DNA of 64,000 nucleotides from Carnobacterium iners (GCF_900177385.1 NZ_FXBJ01000002.1:872001-936000); one strand, 5' to 3'; numbered from the stretch's first letter, positions 1 through 9,963 are shown. The notes: generated by a model not told the origin, from the sequence alone. A program made the numbers and translations.

Positions 1-1
1 A

Positions 2-367
2 GCTGAAAATAAACAAGAAGAAATTAAACATAAATAACAACAAGGGATCGAAATTGCAAGGAAAAAAGGATATTATAAAGGGAGGCCTTTATAATATTCC
101 GAGAACACAAGTAGTCCTAAAGATCGAATGACTTATCAAGTGATTGTAAGTAAATTAAAGCTTGAAGGGCCTGTTAAAAAGATTGCTGAAGAAACTGGAG
201 TAACAAGAGATACTGTTTATAGAATAAAAAAAGAAAAAAGAAATCGATACCTGTATCAAGGACTTAAAAAGAACAAATCCAAAACTTGCGGAGTGAAGGA
301 GCAACTATGGAACGATATTAAAAATGAGTCGGAGATCTACCGAGGCAAACAAGTTTCTAGTTTATGA
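2..367 (+). pseudogene. Serine recombinase (resolvase/invertase), C-terminal remnant
   Basis: Reading from base 2, one frame runs through a linker typical of resolvases (IEIARKKGYYKGRP at about bases 50-93) into a C-terminal helix-turn-helix (KKIAEETGVTRDTVYRIKKE, about 176-235). Two in-frame TAA stops, at bases 35-37 and 92-94, interrupt it, so it cannot make a recombinase. The catalytic serine domain would lie before the window. The open stretch from 128 to 367 is only the tail of this remnant; residues after the HTH match nothing recognised. It marks an old transposon or invertible element at the edge of the decayed region. Confidence 0.6.
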
Positions 368-457
368 CTTAGGACTAGTAATAAATCAATACAAAAATCT
401 GCTATTTAATTAAGGAACTACTGAAGATCGAAGGACAAAAAGATTAGTAACAATGAA

Positions 458-1130
458 ATGAAAGTTAAAAAACACATGCTTTTATTTTTAATTGCCTATA
501 CTCCATTGCTAGGAGCGTGAAGTCCCTCAGCAGATGAGAATAGAGTAACGGAAAATTATTTAGGTGCAGAAACAACAGCAGAGAGTGCTCACACGATTGA
601 GAGTACAGAATTTAAAGATCAAGATAGTTCTAAAGTATCCTCTTCAAACCAAACTGAAGATACAAAAGAATAAACAGATGAGGTTAGTCAGTCTGAAGAA
701 GTAGAATCAGAGAAACTGATAGTTGGGTACAAAAAACTTATTGTTGACGTGGGTAGTCTGTCTGGACATAGAAAACCTAACGTACATGTAAATATTGGTT
801 TTGGAAATCGAGTATGGGAAATTTACTAATGAATATGAACAACTTGTTCGTGTCACAGCAGACGTTATTATCTTTCAAGATGATATGATGGAACCCATTA
901 AATCTAATCGAAGATATTATCATGATGAAGCGAAAATTTCAGGTGTTGAGCATTCAAACCTTGATAAAGTTCATGTGATTGTAGACTCTTTAGGTGGGGT
1001 ATCTAACGCCTACAATATTACTCTGCAAGATAGCAGACTAAGCCGACTATAGGCACTAAGAAATATTTTTTTAAAGAGTTTCAAAATAGACGATTATTTT
1101 GTAAAAGGTTAGACTGAGCGTAACCCTAAT
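458..1130 (+). pseudogene. DNA/RNA non-specific endonuclease lipoprotein, broken
   Basis: An ATG at 458 opens a lipoprotein-like signal peptide whose lipobox is hit: the residue after LLGA is a TGA stop where cysteine is expected. A Ser/Thr/Glu-rich linker follows, with another stop near 671. A frameshift near 820 leads into the nuclease domain read from 795 to 1052, ending in HVIVDSLGGVSNAYNIT and QDSRLSRL. Family members read D-R/K-G-H-V-I-A-D-S-L-G-G and Q-x-x-x-x-N-R there, so the catalytic-motif glycine (now Val), an alanine (now Val) and the metal-binding asparagine are also lost. Function when intact: secreted, membrane-anchored nuclease of the NucA/EndA type. Nuclease identification rests on these motifs; the 3' boundary is approximate. 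Confidence 0.6.
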
Positions 1131-1159
1131 AAGTTAATGGGTTCCATTATAGAGATGAA

Positions 1160-2180
1160 AGATTGGAAGATATAAAAGCTATTACAGTATCAACTCCTCC
1201 CTATAATAAGGAGGCTGTTATTGGGCAGCTGCACAAAAAACTGGATTTAGTTTGTGGAAAACTTACCAAGTAGGAATTTGTTTTTTCATTTGTTAATGAT
1301 GGAAGTACAGATGAGACTCTTGAAAAGATTAAGAAACTGAGAAAGTCTGATTTGCGCATTCACTAAATTGATTTATCTAGAAATTTTGGAAAAGTAATTG
1401 CAATGTTAGCAGGTTTCGATAATGCAGTCGACGATGCAACAGTTATAACCGATGCGTATTTACAGCAGCCCCTTGGGTTAATTTAAGAAATGTTAAAATG
1501 GTGGGAATTGGGATATGATGATGTTTATACTATTCAAAAAGATTGTGATGGTAAATATTGGTTTAAAAAAAGCTGTTAAAATGGTATTATCAACTATTGT
1601 AAAAATTAGCTAAAGAAAAAGTTTATCCACTAGCTGGAAATTTTCAGTTACTAGATAAAAAATGCATATATGTCTTAGCAAAAATGCGTGAAAAAGAGCG
1701 ATACACAAAAGGCATGTACGGATGGATTGGCTTCAAAAAGAAAGGAATTACTTACATCGCTGAAACACAATTAGCTGGGGAAACCAAATGGAAATTTTCA
1801 TTATTAGTAAAATTAGGTTTAAATGATATTACTTCTTATAGTACGATTCCATTAAAAGTTTGGTCCGCTGTTGGTTTTGTTATTTCTTTTTTTCTTTTTC
1901 ATATTTACTGGTCGCATTAGCTAAAAAGCTAATGCATGGAAAAGACGTTCCAGGTTATGCTTCCACTATTGCGGGGGGGTTATTTATGGGAGATATCCAG
2001 TCAATTTCTTTAGGCGTTATAGGAGAGTATCTAAGTCGAGTATTCATTAAAATCAAAAATCGGCCAATATATTTTATTCAAGAACATTCAGAGAAAGAGC
2101 AGGCAAAAGAGCTGCTGAATAATCAAGACGAAGTGTTGCATAGGTCTATGTATAAACAAAAAAGGAGCGAAAACGAATGA
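1160..2180 (+). pseudogene. GT2 glycosyltransferase (GtrB/CsbB/DPM1-like), broken
   Basis: The reading can be followed across several frames: an N-terminal TPPYNKEAVI segment, FVNDGSTDETLEKI (nucleotide-sugar binding), LSRNFGKVIAMLAGFDNA, then a DAYLQQP motif that is DADLQQP in the family. The C-terminal part (1684-2180) gives GMYGWIGFKKKGITYIAETQ and two membrane helices ending in GEYLSRVFIKIKNRPIYFI. Stops and at least two frameshifts (around 1570-1680 and 1900) inactivate it. The family transfers sugar to undecaprenyl phosphate at the membrane; with a YfhO partner downstream this would serve lipoteichoic or teichoic acid glycosylation (inference). Its last codon overlaps the next gene as ATGA, showing the former operon. 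Confidence 0.75.
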
Positions 2181-3352
2181 GAGTTGGAATATTTACTGAT
2201 ACTTACTTTCCTCAAATAAGCGGAGTCGCAAGTTCGATAGAAACGCTAAAAAGAGAACTTGAACGACAGGGGCATACTGTTGTAATTTTCACTACTACAG
2301 ATCCTAAAGTAAAAGATAATGAAAAAGGGATTATTCGGTTACCAAGTCTACCTTTCTTTTCATTTAAAGATCGTCGAATTGCTATCAAAGGTATGCATAG
2401 GGCGGTGAAGGTAGCTAAAGAACAATGCTTAGATATCATTCATACCCAAACAGAATTCAGTCTAGGATTAACAGGTAAATATATTGCATACCAATTAAAA
2501 ATTCCTTGTGTACATACTTATCACACGATGTATGAGGATTACCTTCACTACATTGGAAAAGGAAAAATTCTCCGTCCAAATCACGTTAAAATAGTCTCAA
2601 AGTTATTTTGTAATAAATCTGCTGGTATTATAGCTCCAAGTGAAAAAGCTAAACTTCAATTATTAAATTATGGTATTACTTCAAAGATAGTGGTTATTCC
2701 TACTGGTATTGTGCTAAATAATTTTTTTAAAAGAACAGCACGAAATATACGTGTAGAGTTAGCTATAAAAAACGAAACACCTTTGCTTTTATCTTTAGGT
2801 AGAGTGGCTAAAGAAAAAAGTATTGATGTCCTTATTAATTCTATGACTGATATTATATCTAAAGAACCCGAAACGAAACTTCTCATTGCTGGAGATGGTC
2901 CGGAAAGAGTAGAATTAGAAAATTTAGTGAAATTTTTGAATTTGACGAAGTCAATTTTCTTCGTAGGAGAAGTAGAAAGATCACAAGTACAAGCCTATTA
3001 CCAAGCTGCTGATTTATTCGTAAGCGCTTCTGATTCAGAGTCACAGGGGTTAACTTATATTGAGTCAATTGCATCCGGAACAAATATTGTAGCAAGGCAT
3101 AATGACTATACGGAGATGCTGATATGTAAAGGGGAATTTGGAGCAACATTCATAAAAGATGAACAGCTAGCTAGCATAATTTACAATTGTTTGATAAGAA
3201 AAAAACAGGATTTAGATACACAAAATACAATAAGAAATCAGAAAGAGTTGCTTGATTTATTATCATCAGAATTATTTGGAGAAAGAGTTCTGCAATTTTA
3301 CGAAGAAATAATTAAGCAATATAATAATGAAAAACTAGTCGTTTCCGATTAA
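2177..3352 (+). CDS. GT4 glycosyltransferase, probable 1,2-diacylglycerol 3-glucosyltransferase
   Basis: A 391-residue GT-B enzyme that appears intact. The start MRVGIFTDTYFPQISGVASSI, the HTYHTMYEDYLHYI segment (about residues 115-128) and the C-terminal nucleotide-sugar site SASDSESQGLTYIES are typical of monoglucosyl-diacylglycerol synthases (BgsB of Enterococcus, ALMGS type). Family role: transfers glucose from UDP-glucose to diacylglycerol at the cytoplasmic membrane face, the first step of the glycolipid anchor of lipoteichoic acid. The ribosome site AGGAGCG lies at 2163. It overlaps the dead GT2 by 4 bases and precedes the dead YfhO and the frameshifted second-step enzyme, so it is the only whole member of the cluster. 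Exact acceptor and linkage are inferred. Confidence 0.75.
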   Translation: MRVGIFTDTYFPQISGVASSIETLKRELERQGHTVVIFTTTDPKVKDNEKGIIRLPSLPFFSFKDRRIAIKGMHRAVKVAKEQCLDIIHTQTEFSLGLTGKYIAYQLKIPCVHTYHTMYEDYLHYIGKGKILRPNHVKIVSKLFCNKSAGIIAPSEKAKLQLLNYGITSKIVVIPTGIVLNNFFKRTARNIRVELAIKNETPLLLSLGRVAKEKSIDVLINSMTDIISKEPETKLLIAGDGPERVELENLVKFLNLTKSIFFVGEVERSQVQAYYQAADLFVSASDSESQGLTYIESIASGTNIVARHNDYTEMLICKGEFGATFIKDEQLASIIYNCLIRKKQDLDTQNTIRNQKELLDLLSSELFGERVLQFYEEIIKQYNNEKLVVSD

Positions 3353-3497
3353 TTCCAACTAACTTTAGTATACTCAAGATGTGTGGTCTAATCTCTCTAG
3401 GTTAGTAATGCAAAAAAATAGTTGCATTGTTAAATTATTTTTTTAGTAGTGGTTTATTTTTAACTAGAAAAGAATGGATTTAATGATTATGACATAA

Positions 3498-4106
3498 AAA
3501 GGACTTAGTTCACCATATTTATAGTTATACTTTTTTGTATATTTCTATGGTGTTAGTTATTTATAGTTCCTTTTTTTGAATCATCAGTCTTTCATTTGGG
3601 AAAGCGACGGATTTAGTCAATATTACTTAGTTTTTAAAGAATTTTTAGGGATTATTCGTCAATTTTCACACCAGCCTTCTTTAGGGATAGACCAGGGGGA
3701 TTGGAATATAAGTCTTGGGGCAGATGTGATAGCTTAGTATGAGTATTATGTTATTGGAGATCCATTTGCTTATTTAGGTTTACTATTCCCTGCAAGTAAA
3801 AAAGAGTTAGCCTTTCACATTATAATTTTAGTGCGAATGTTTTCAATTGGTGCTTCTTTTATACTATTTTGTTGGGAAATGAAAATAGATTTGCCTAGTT
3901 CTTTAATAGGATCCTTAATTTATCTGTTTACTTATTTTGTTATTTTAAACGCTACTTGTCATCCCTTCTTCCTATTGCCAATGATTATTTTTTTATTAAT
4001 GTGTATAGAAATAGAGTGTATCTTACGAAATAAGTCGCCTATCTTTTTTATAGGAAGTGTTTTTTTTGGTGCGGTCAGCAATTTTTTATTTTTTTACATA
4101 CTGACT
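3498..4106 (+). pseudogene. YfhO-family membrane protein, N-terminal fragment cut by IS4
   Basis: One continuous frame gives SFIWESDGFSQYYLVFKEFL, then a GDWNISLGADVIA stretch, YYVIGDPFAYLGLLFPASKK and several hydrophobic helices, which fits the N-terminal part of the large YfhO membrane family (usually over 800 residues). In-frame TAG stops (near 3529, 3562 and 3736) already damaged it before an IS4-family element cut it off at about 4107. YfhO proteins act as membrane glycosyltransferases or partners in teichoic-acid sugar addition together with a CsbB-type GT2; the dead GT2 upstream fits that pairing. The rest of the gene is missing, probably through an IS-mediated deletion. Confidence 0.6.
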
Positions 4107-5231
4107 TACTAGTGTTGCATGAAATATTATATGCTTTATAAATTTATTTATATTATTTCAATAGACAAAAAAGTCCTTTATACTGAACTCAGATGACTCA
4201 TCCAAGACCAATAAAAAGGACCTAACACATGGATAAGTATAAAATAAATTCTGTTTTTAATAAATGGTTTTCTTCCATTAAGTTAGCTTGTTTATTAAGC
4301 CCTATTCAAAAAAGATTTTTGCCTTTGATAAATACCATCAGAAACTTAGTTTCTTTCAAGCTCTTCAACTTTTTCTTCATGGAATCAATAATGAAAAAGA
4401 AAGCCTCGAAGAGATGGATGCGGCCTTCGTTTCGAGAGAACGTCAAAAAGAAATAGGCAGGACTAGTATCCGTTATTCCCAGCTCTCTAAAACTCTCTTA
4501 AAAATAGATTCAGAGATTCTTTTAGCTATTTTTAGTCAGCTGGTCAATCAGATTAAAAATAAAAGGCCTGTAACGAGATAAAATAGCCTTTACCTAATGG
4601 ATTCTTCGACGTTTTCACTTAACCAAAATCTTTATCGATAGGCTGATTTTCGTAAAACAACATCAGGAGTTAAGCTTCACTTAAAACTCTGCTTTATGGA
4701 TAATGAGCATCTTTATCCAGATGAGTTTACGTTGACTAATGTCGTCTAGCACGATACAAATCAGTTAGAAGTATTGGTTAACTAACCCGAAGCGACTGAT
4801 GTGCTTGATCGTGAATACCTTGATTTTAAACGGTCAGACACGATGTACTGGCAGGGCTACTTCTTTGTGAAAAGAATCAAAAAGCATACAAAAGTTCGTG
4901 TTTTAGAAACAGTAGTGGCTTCTAAATGTGATTCCATTCTCAGCGCCCAAATGGTCGCATGAAGTGCTCAGAACTATCTAACGTCCAGATTTCGTTTAGT
5001 AACCGTTCAAGATAAAAATGGAAGAACGCTTCAATTTATTACAAATCGTTTTGACTGCTCCTCTACTGACATCGCAGAAATGTACAAAGCACGTTGGCAA
5101 ATAGAGCTGTTCTTCAAGCATATTAAACAACATATGACGATTAAAAAGTTTTTTTCGAGAAGTGAAAAAGGGGTTGTCAATCAATTGTTTTTAGCCATGA
5201 TTGCCAGTTTATTACCTTATTTGATTAAAAA
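4107..5231 (+). mobile_element. IS4-family element, degraded copy lacking its right end
   Basis: The left end (TACTAGTGTTGCATGAAA) matches the left terminal repeat of the intact copy at 49691-51076 with one mismatch. The transposase reading, from ATG 4229, follows that copy closely but has a frameshift near 4310 and several stops (for example within 4450-4600, 4740-4750 and 4960), and catalytic segments are altered (VLDREYLDF instead of VFDRGYLDF). Similarity stops abruptly after TTGATTAA at about 5231, so the right end and right terminal repeat are gone. It joins a truncated YfhO gene directly to a glycosyltransferase gene, consistent with a one-sided deletion starting in the element. Confidence 0.85.
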
Positions 5232-5249
5232 ATAAATTAGGAGGTTACC

Positions 5250-6271
5250 ATGAAAATATTACTCTATAAAGGATTCTTTCGAATAGTTTCAAAAAGTGGT
5301 ATAGGCGAGGCAATACGACATCAAGAAAAATTATTTAAACTACTAAATCTCACATATACTAAAAAAGTAAATGATTCATTCGATATTCTTCAATTAAATA
5401 CCGTTTTTCCCGATTCATTAATAATAAGTCGGTGGTCAAAATGGAAAAAGAAAAAAATAATTTATTATGCTCATTCAACTATGGAAGATTTTAAGAATTC
5501 TTTTCGTGGTTCAAATTGGTTAGCACCATTATTTAAAAAATGGATTATCCATTGTTATAACAGCGGAGATATTATTATTACTCCAACAGACTATTCAAAA
5601 AAAATATTGAAATCCTATGGTTTAAAAAACCCGTTTTTAGTTTATCTAATGGCATTGATACAGACTTCTTTTGTCCAGATATAAAAATGGGCCAATCGTT
5701 TCGGATTAAGTATCAGATTGATCCATCGCAAAAAGTTATTATATCTGTTGGCCATTATATTGAAAGAAAAGGTATATTAGATTTTATAACATTAGCTAAA
5801 AGAATGCCCAATTATCAATTTTTATGGTTTGGTTACACTAATTTGAATATTGTACCTAATAATATTAAAAAGTCTATCCAGTCTGCAAGTACTAATCTTC
5901 GATTTCCTGGTTATATTGATAGAGATGAATTAAAGTCAGCTTATAGTGGTGCAGACTTATTTCTATTTGTGACTTATGAAGAAACAGAAGGCATTGTTTT
6001 GTTAGAAGCATTATCTTCAAAAATACCCGTTCTTATAAGAGATATCTCTATTTATAGAAATTTGTTAACAGAAGGAAGAAATGTCTATAAGGCTCAAAAT
6101 CTTACTGAGTTTAAGGATAAAATTGAAAAAATCTTAAATAATCAACTACCTAATTTAACTTCTGCAGCACATGAAATTGCTGCAGAAAGAGATTTAAATG
6201 AGGTTAGTAAACAGCTCTTAAATATATATACTAGTCAATTCAATAATGAAAATATGCAGGAGACAGATTAA
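5250..6271 (+). pseudogene. GT4 glycosyltransferase, probable second-step glycolipid enzyme, frameshifted
   Basis: Ribosome site TAGGAGG precedes ATG 5250. The first frame (144 residues, to 5684) holds SKSGIGEAIRHQ, YYAHSTMEDFKNSFRGSNWLAP and IITPTDYSKK; a second frame contributes SNGIDTDFFCPD and continues to 6271 with VGHYIERKGILDF, LWFGYT and the donor site EETEGIVLLEALSS. Joining both gives about 340 residues, the size of BgsA/CpoA-like enzymes that add a second sugar to monoglucosyl-diacylglycerol. One frameshift near 5640-5650 separates the parts; everything else is clean, so the lesion looks recent. It lies just after the truncated IS4 copy. Whether a slippage event rescues it cannot be told from sequence. 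Confidence 0.75.
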
Positions 6272-6728
6272 TAGTAATTATCTAAAGATCTATGTAAAGC
6301 TAAATTGTTGAGGATAAAGAATATTAAATATACAGGCTATAGTAAACAAATTTATTTGAAAATATTTATAAAATAGAATTAAAAATTTAACTCTTATTGG
6401 ATGCTTTTAATTTATTAAACTATCATATTAATCTAAGGATTTCAACAAATAAATTAAATTTTTCTGTTCTACATTTGCTACAATATTATTATCTGATAGT
6501 AAAATATATAATTTTAAAAAAATAATTTTCGATACACTACAAAATATAGAAATACTTCCTATTTTTGAATATATTTATATTGGTTCGATGTACGATTTAT
6601 TTAGCTTTTAACTCAACTAAACTATTGAAACAAGGTTTAGTGGCACGTTAAAAATATTTTTTATAGAACTAGAATTTATTCAATCTAAGACATCAAGTTC
6701 TTGATTATTCTACTTTCTACAAAAAAAG
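6272..6728. other. Gene-free AT-rich stretch
   Basis: No open frame with a plausible ribosome site and no recognisable protein fragment was seen between the frameshifted glycosyltransferase and the terminator. Base composition is strongly A+T rich. It may hold the eroded remainder of the upstream gene cluster. Confidence 0.4.
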
Positions 6729-6756
6729 GTTCCCAAAAACAACTGTTTTTGGGAAC
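6729..6756. terminator. Bidirectional rho-independent terminator
   Basis: Perfect 12-bp stem (GTTCCCAAAAAC / GTTTTTGGGAAC) with an AACT loop. A-tracts lie before it and a run of eight T after it (6773-6780), so it can stop transcripts from nrdDG (minus strand) and from the left. Confidence 0.85.
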
Positions 6757-6815
6757 GAGTAAATAAAAATTGTTTTTTTTAAGATTTAAAAACTAAACAG
6801 ATACTATTTACTTGA

Positions 6816-7349
6816 TTATTCACCTTTATAATTTTCTGGTGCCAGTATTTTCTCGCCTGATTCTAAACTTTTTTGTACATCAATAACCAATTGATTAGAG
6901 CTACCAAATTTGTGACCTTCAATATGAAGGTCTTTTTCGTATTTCCCATCAATTAAAATATCCATATAGGGTAGAGCGGATCCTAGTAACTTATTGTTGA
7001 CTAATTGTTCCCACTTATAGCCCGTCCAGCAAAGGACTCGTGTTTTAGGTCTTGCTTCTTTCACGCCTACTAGTATTTCGACAAGATCTTTTATATTGAA
7101 GGGTGAAAGGGGATCGCCACCGAGAAGCGTTAAGTCCTTTTCCATTCCAAATTCATCAAGCGCAAAAAGAACTTCTTCGATAATCTCTTGATTAGGTCTT
7201 TCTAATGCTTCATCTTTGCCCCACGTTTCTGCATTCCAGCAGCCTAGTTAAAGGCAATGATGAGGACAGTGATTGAACCATAAAGATGTTGAAATACCCC
7301 AATAACAGTTATCCAAATCTATGTGCTTTAAATCGTGTAATCTCGCCAT
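6816..7349 (-). pseudogene. nrdG: Anaerobic ribonucleotide reductase activating protein NrdG, stop in the radical-SAM motif
   Basis: Start ATG at 7349 has a good GGAGG site. The frame reads a normal NrdG N-terminus (DNCYWGISTSLWFNHCPHHC), then Leu-stop-Leu-Gly-Cys, and continues in the same frame through WNAETWGKDEA, LTLLGGDPLSP and DILIDGKYEKDL to the end. The radical-SAM 4Fe-4S motif should be C-x3-C-x2-C (CPHHCxGC); here three codons (CTT TAA CTA) stand where one is expected, which both lengthens the motif and adds a stop. The rest looks undamaged. NrdG makes the glycyl radical on NrdD, encoded just upstream. Without it NrdD should be inactive unless another activase exists elsewhere. Confidence 0.85.
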
Positions 7350-7417
7350 TGCTAAAAATCGCCTCCTATAGTTAAAAGGAGTACCCAGATTAAAGACCTA
7401 AGTACTGATTTCACTAC

Positions 7418-9589
7418 TTATTTACTTGTTAATTCTTTATTTTTTTCTGCTAGTGCTTCGCCGTAACCAACGGTATGTTTCACACGGTCACGAATCTCAG
7501 CTTGTTTGCCTAAATTATAGCGGCTATCACCTTTTACTTTACCAAAGGATAAGTAGCCACAAACACGGGTAACACTCGTAATATCTTCACTATCACACTT
7601 AGGACAGTAATCGTCAAAATCGCCATGATGTAAACATTTATTACAAGTAGCAGATACAACGTTTACGCCATAATACATGCCTTTACTCATAGCAAAATCA
7701 ATTGCGTGTTTCAATACATTGCTGTCTACACCATAGGCAAACTCACAATAAGAAATACGTCCGCCGGTAGCAATAGCATGGAAGGGTGCTTCAAAGTTAA
7801 TTTTTTCAGGGACCGAAACATCTTCCGTAACATGCAAATGGAACGAATTTGTAGCGTAGTCTCTAGAAGTAACGTTTTCAATCAGACCGTATTGTTCGCG
7901 ATTGATTTCGTTAAATCGATAAATCAAACTTTCAGCAGGTGAGCTGTATAAGGCAAAAAGATAGCCTGTTTCTTCTCTTGCGTCATCAACCAATTTTTTC
8001 AAAAAAGAAACAATCTCTAAAGCAAACTCTTGTTGATGTATTAAGCTTCCTCCAAATAAAGATTGGCAAACTTCTTCTAAACCAACGTAGCCCAGTGATG
8101 CTGTTGATGCTTTTAATATTGGTGCGATAGGTTCATCATAGCCAACAGACATCCATGATCCGCCTTCGCAAAAATTTAGTGGATTACTAGAGCCTTTTAT
8201 TTTACCAGCTCTTTCATAATAATCTTCATGAATGGCAAAAACCATCTCGCTATATTCAGCGATTAAATCGGTAAATTTTTTAACATTGCCAGCAGCTTCA
8301 ATCGCCATTTTAGGCAAATTCAAGGTTACAGCTCCAACGTTGTTTCTCCCCACATAAACTTCTTCACCTGTATCTGGTTTATAAAAAGGACTCAAATAGG
8401 CTCTACAGCCCATAGGTGAGACTGGTTTGCCACAACGTTCGTAGACTTCACCTAGATTGCCAGCGTCTAAAGATAAATAATCGGGATACAATCTCGTCCG
8501 GCTGCATTCAATAGCAGCTAAATATAAATCATAGTTAGGTGAATGTGGTGCGCCGTTGACATCTTTTCTTGAAAGAAAAACTAATTTAGGAAAGATAGCC
8601 GTTAATCCGTTTTCTCCCATCCCGTTTTCCCTTATTTTAAGAATCGTTTTAGAAATCTTTTTAGCCCAGAAATCTGTTTTTAATCCAAACGTTACTGTAA
8701 CAAAGGGGACTTGCGCTAAACTATTTGAAATCGTATTTAATTTCGTTTCAAATCCTTGATAGCCTTGTTCGATTTCGCGCATGGTATTTTTATAAGCCAT
8801 TTCTTCTATAGTAGAATGAGGAACATCAAAATCTTTTAATTGTTCACTAATGGTTTCTATCTGTTTATTGTATGTCTTTTCTGCGTAAGGAGCTAAGATA
8901 CCGTCAATTTCTGCAAGTGTGAATCCACCATATTGATTACTAGAAGCGCTTAACGTAACATCACCAGCAACGGCCCAAGCAGCTTGAACACTTTTTGGCT
9001 CGATGTAACGAGAACCATTTAATTCAAATCCACCAGCTAAAACATTTCCCATATCGAATAAACAACAGTTGGTTTGTGAGCTGTACCGTTGTGCTAGATC
9101 ATGAATGTGTATCCAGCCTTCTTGATGAGCTTTCGCCCATTCAGGTTCTAGTTCAAATTTGAGCATGAGCTCTCTCATCAATCCTTCTGCGATTAAAGTT
9201 TGTTTAGTAGAGTTAAGGGTTGAATCGCGGTTAGCGTTTTCTTTATCGCCGTTATAAACGACTTTTTCTGCAAAATCTTTTGCGCTGTCAAAAGCTTCAA
9301 TATATTTCTCTTTATATTTACGATAAGCTTTGTATTCCATATAAACAGCTAGATTAACTTTTTGCAAAGCATCTAGAACTAAATCATGGATTTCTAAAGT
9401 AGAGATAACTTCTCTGTTAGGTAAACGATCTACCTCTTTATCGATAAAATAAATCAAGTCTTCTGTTTGAGTGTCTGTTAAGCGATTGTTCTTATCTGAA
9501 ACTCTCCTACTGGCTTTATTGGCTGCTGCAATAATTCTTTCTTGAGACCAAGGCACTTGTTCGCCGTTTTTTTTGCTAACTGTTAACAA
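7418..9589 (-). CDS. nrdD: Anaerobic ribonucleoside-triphosphate reductase NrdD
   Basis: Reduces ribonucleotides to deoxyribonucleotides without oxygen, using a glycyl radical made by NrdG. An ATP-cone lies at about residues 1-90 (VSKKNGEQVPWSQERI), followed by the reductase barrel with SQTNCCLFDM. The C-terminus has the zinc site CNKC...CPKC and the radical-glycine motif RVCGYLS. The frame opens at 9625, but a strong GGAGG lies inside it, 7 bases before a TTG at 9589; I take that TTG as start (723 residues). It was probably cotranscribed with nrdG, 68 bases downstream. Two NrdR boxes lie about 330-375 bases upstream. The gene itself is intact although its activase is broken. Confidence 0.95.
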   Translation of the reverse strand: MLTVSKKNGEQVPWSQERIIAAANKASRRVSDKNNRLTDTQTEDLIYFIDKEVDRLPNREVISTLEIHDLVLDALQKVNLAVYMEYKAYRKYKEKYIEAFDSAKDFAEKVVYNGDKENANRDSTLNSTKQTLIAEGLMRELMLKFELEPEWAKAHQEGWIHIHDLAQRYSSQTNCCLFDMGNVLAGGFELNGSRYIEPKSVQAAWAVAGDVTLSASSNQYGGFTLAEIDGILAPYAEKTYNKQIETISEQLKDFDVPHSTIEEMAYKNTMREIEQGYQGFETKLNTISNSLAQVPFVTVTFGLKTDFWAKKISKTILKIRENGMGENGLTAIFPKLVFLSRKDVNGAPHSPNYDLYLAAIECSRTRLYPDYLSLDAGNLGEVYERCGKPVSPMGCRAYLSPFYKPDTGEEVYVGRNNVGAVTLNLPKMAIEAAGNVKKFTDLIAEYSEMVFAIHEDYYERAGKIKGSSNPLNFCEGGSWMSVGYDEPIAPILKASTASLGYVGLEEVCQSLFGGSLIHQQEFALEIVSFLKKLVDDAREETGYLFALYSSPAESLIYRFNEINREQYGLIENVTSRDYATNSFHLHVTEDVSVPEKINFEAPFHAIATGGRISYCEFAYGVDSNVLKHAIDFAMSKGMYYGVNVVSATCNKCLHHGDFDDYCPKCDSEDITSVTRVCGYLSFGKVKGDSRYNLGKQAEIRDRVKHTVGYGEALAEKNKELTSK

Positions 9590-9916
9590 ATCGTTTCCTC
9601 CTAACATTAAATTAATTTGAACCATTAAAATAGATAGAGCTTATTTAGCTGTTTATAACTAATAGAATACAAAATAGGAGCTACCAATAGATAAAACATA
9701 AAGTTTCTAAATATATATAGTAGATTGTAAAGGATACTAGAAAAATAACTAATAAAAAAAAGAGCTCTATCTACTAATTTATATTGATTTACTTGTCATT
9801 TCTAGTATAAACTTATCTACTTTTTCACGTCCATATTTTCTTTTACTATTATGTATTTGTATGGTCGATTCTAATTACGTAGATTTTCATAATAACCTCC
9901 TGATTTGTTTCACATT

Positions 9917-9963
9917 ACACCATATATTGTATCATATTATGAGGGAGACACAATATATAGTTT
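9917..9963 (-). promoter_or_regulatory. Tandem NrdR boxes upstream of nrdD
   Basis: ACACCATATATTGTAT (9917-9932) and ACACAATATATAGTTT (9948-9963) both fit the NrdR consensus (ACACwATATATwGTGT). They start 31 bp apart, three helical turns, the usual paired arrangement for this ribonucleotide-reductase repressor. They lie far from the nrdD start, so the transcript would have a leader of about 300 bases unless a promoter lies closer. Confidence 0.7.

Noticed and set aside
128-367. A 79-residue HTH protein starting at ATG 128
   Set aside because: The frame continues upstream through resolvase linker sequence with stops; it is the tail of a serine-recombinase remnant, and there is no ribosome site at 128.
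6816-7145. Short functional NrdG starting at an internal Met (7145)
   Set aside because: It would lack the whole iron-sulfur motif and has no ribosome site.
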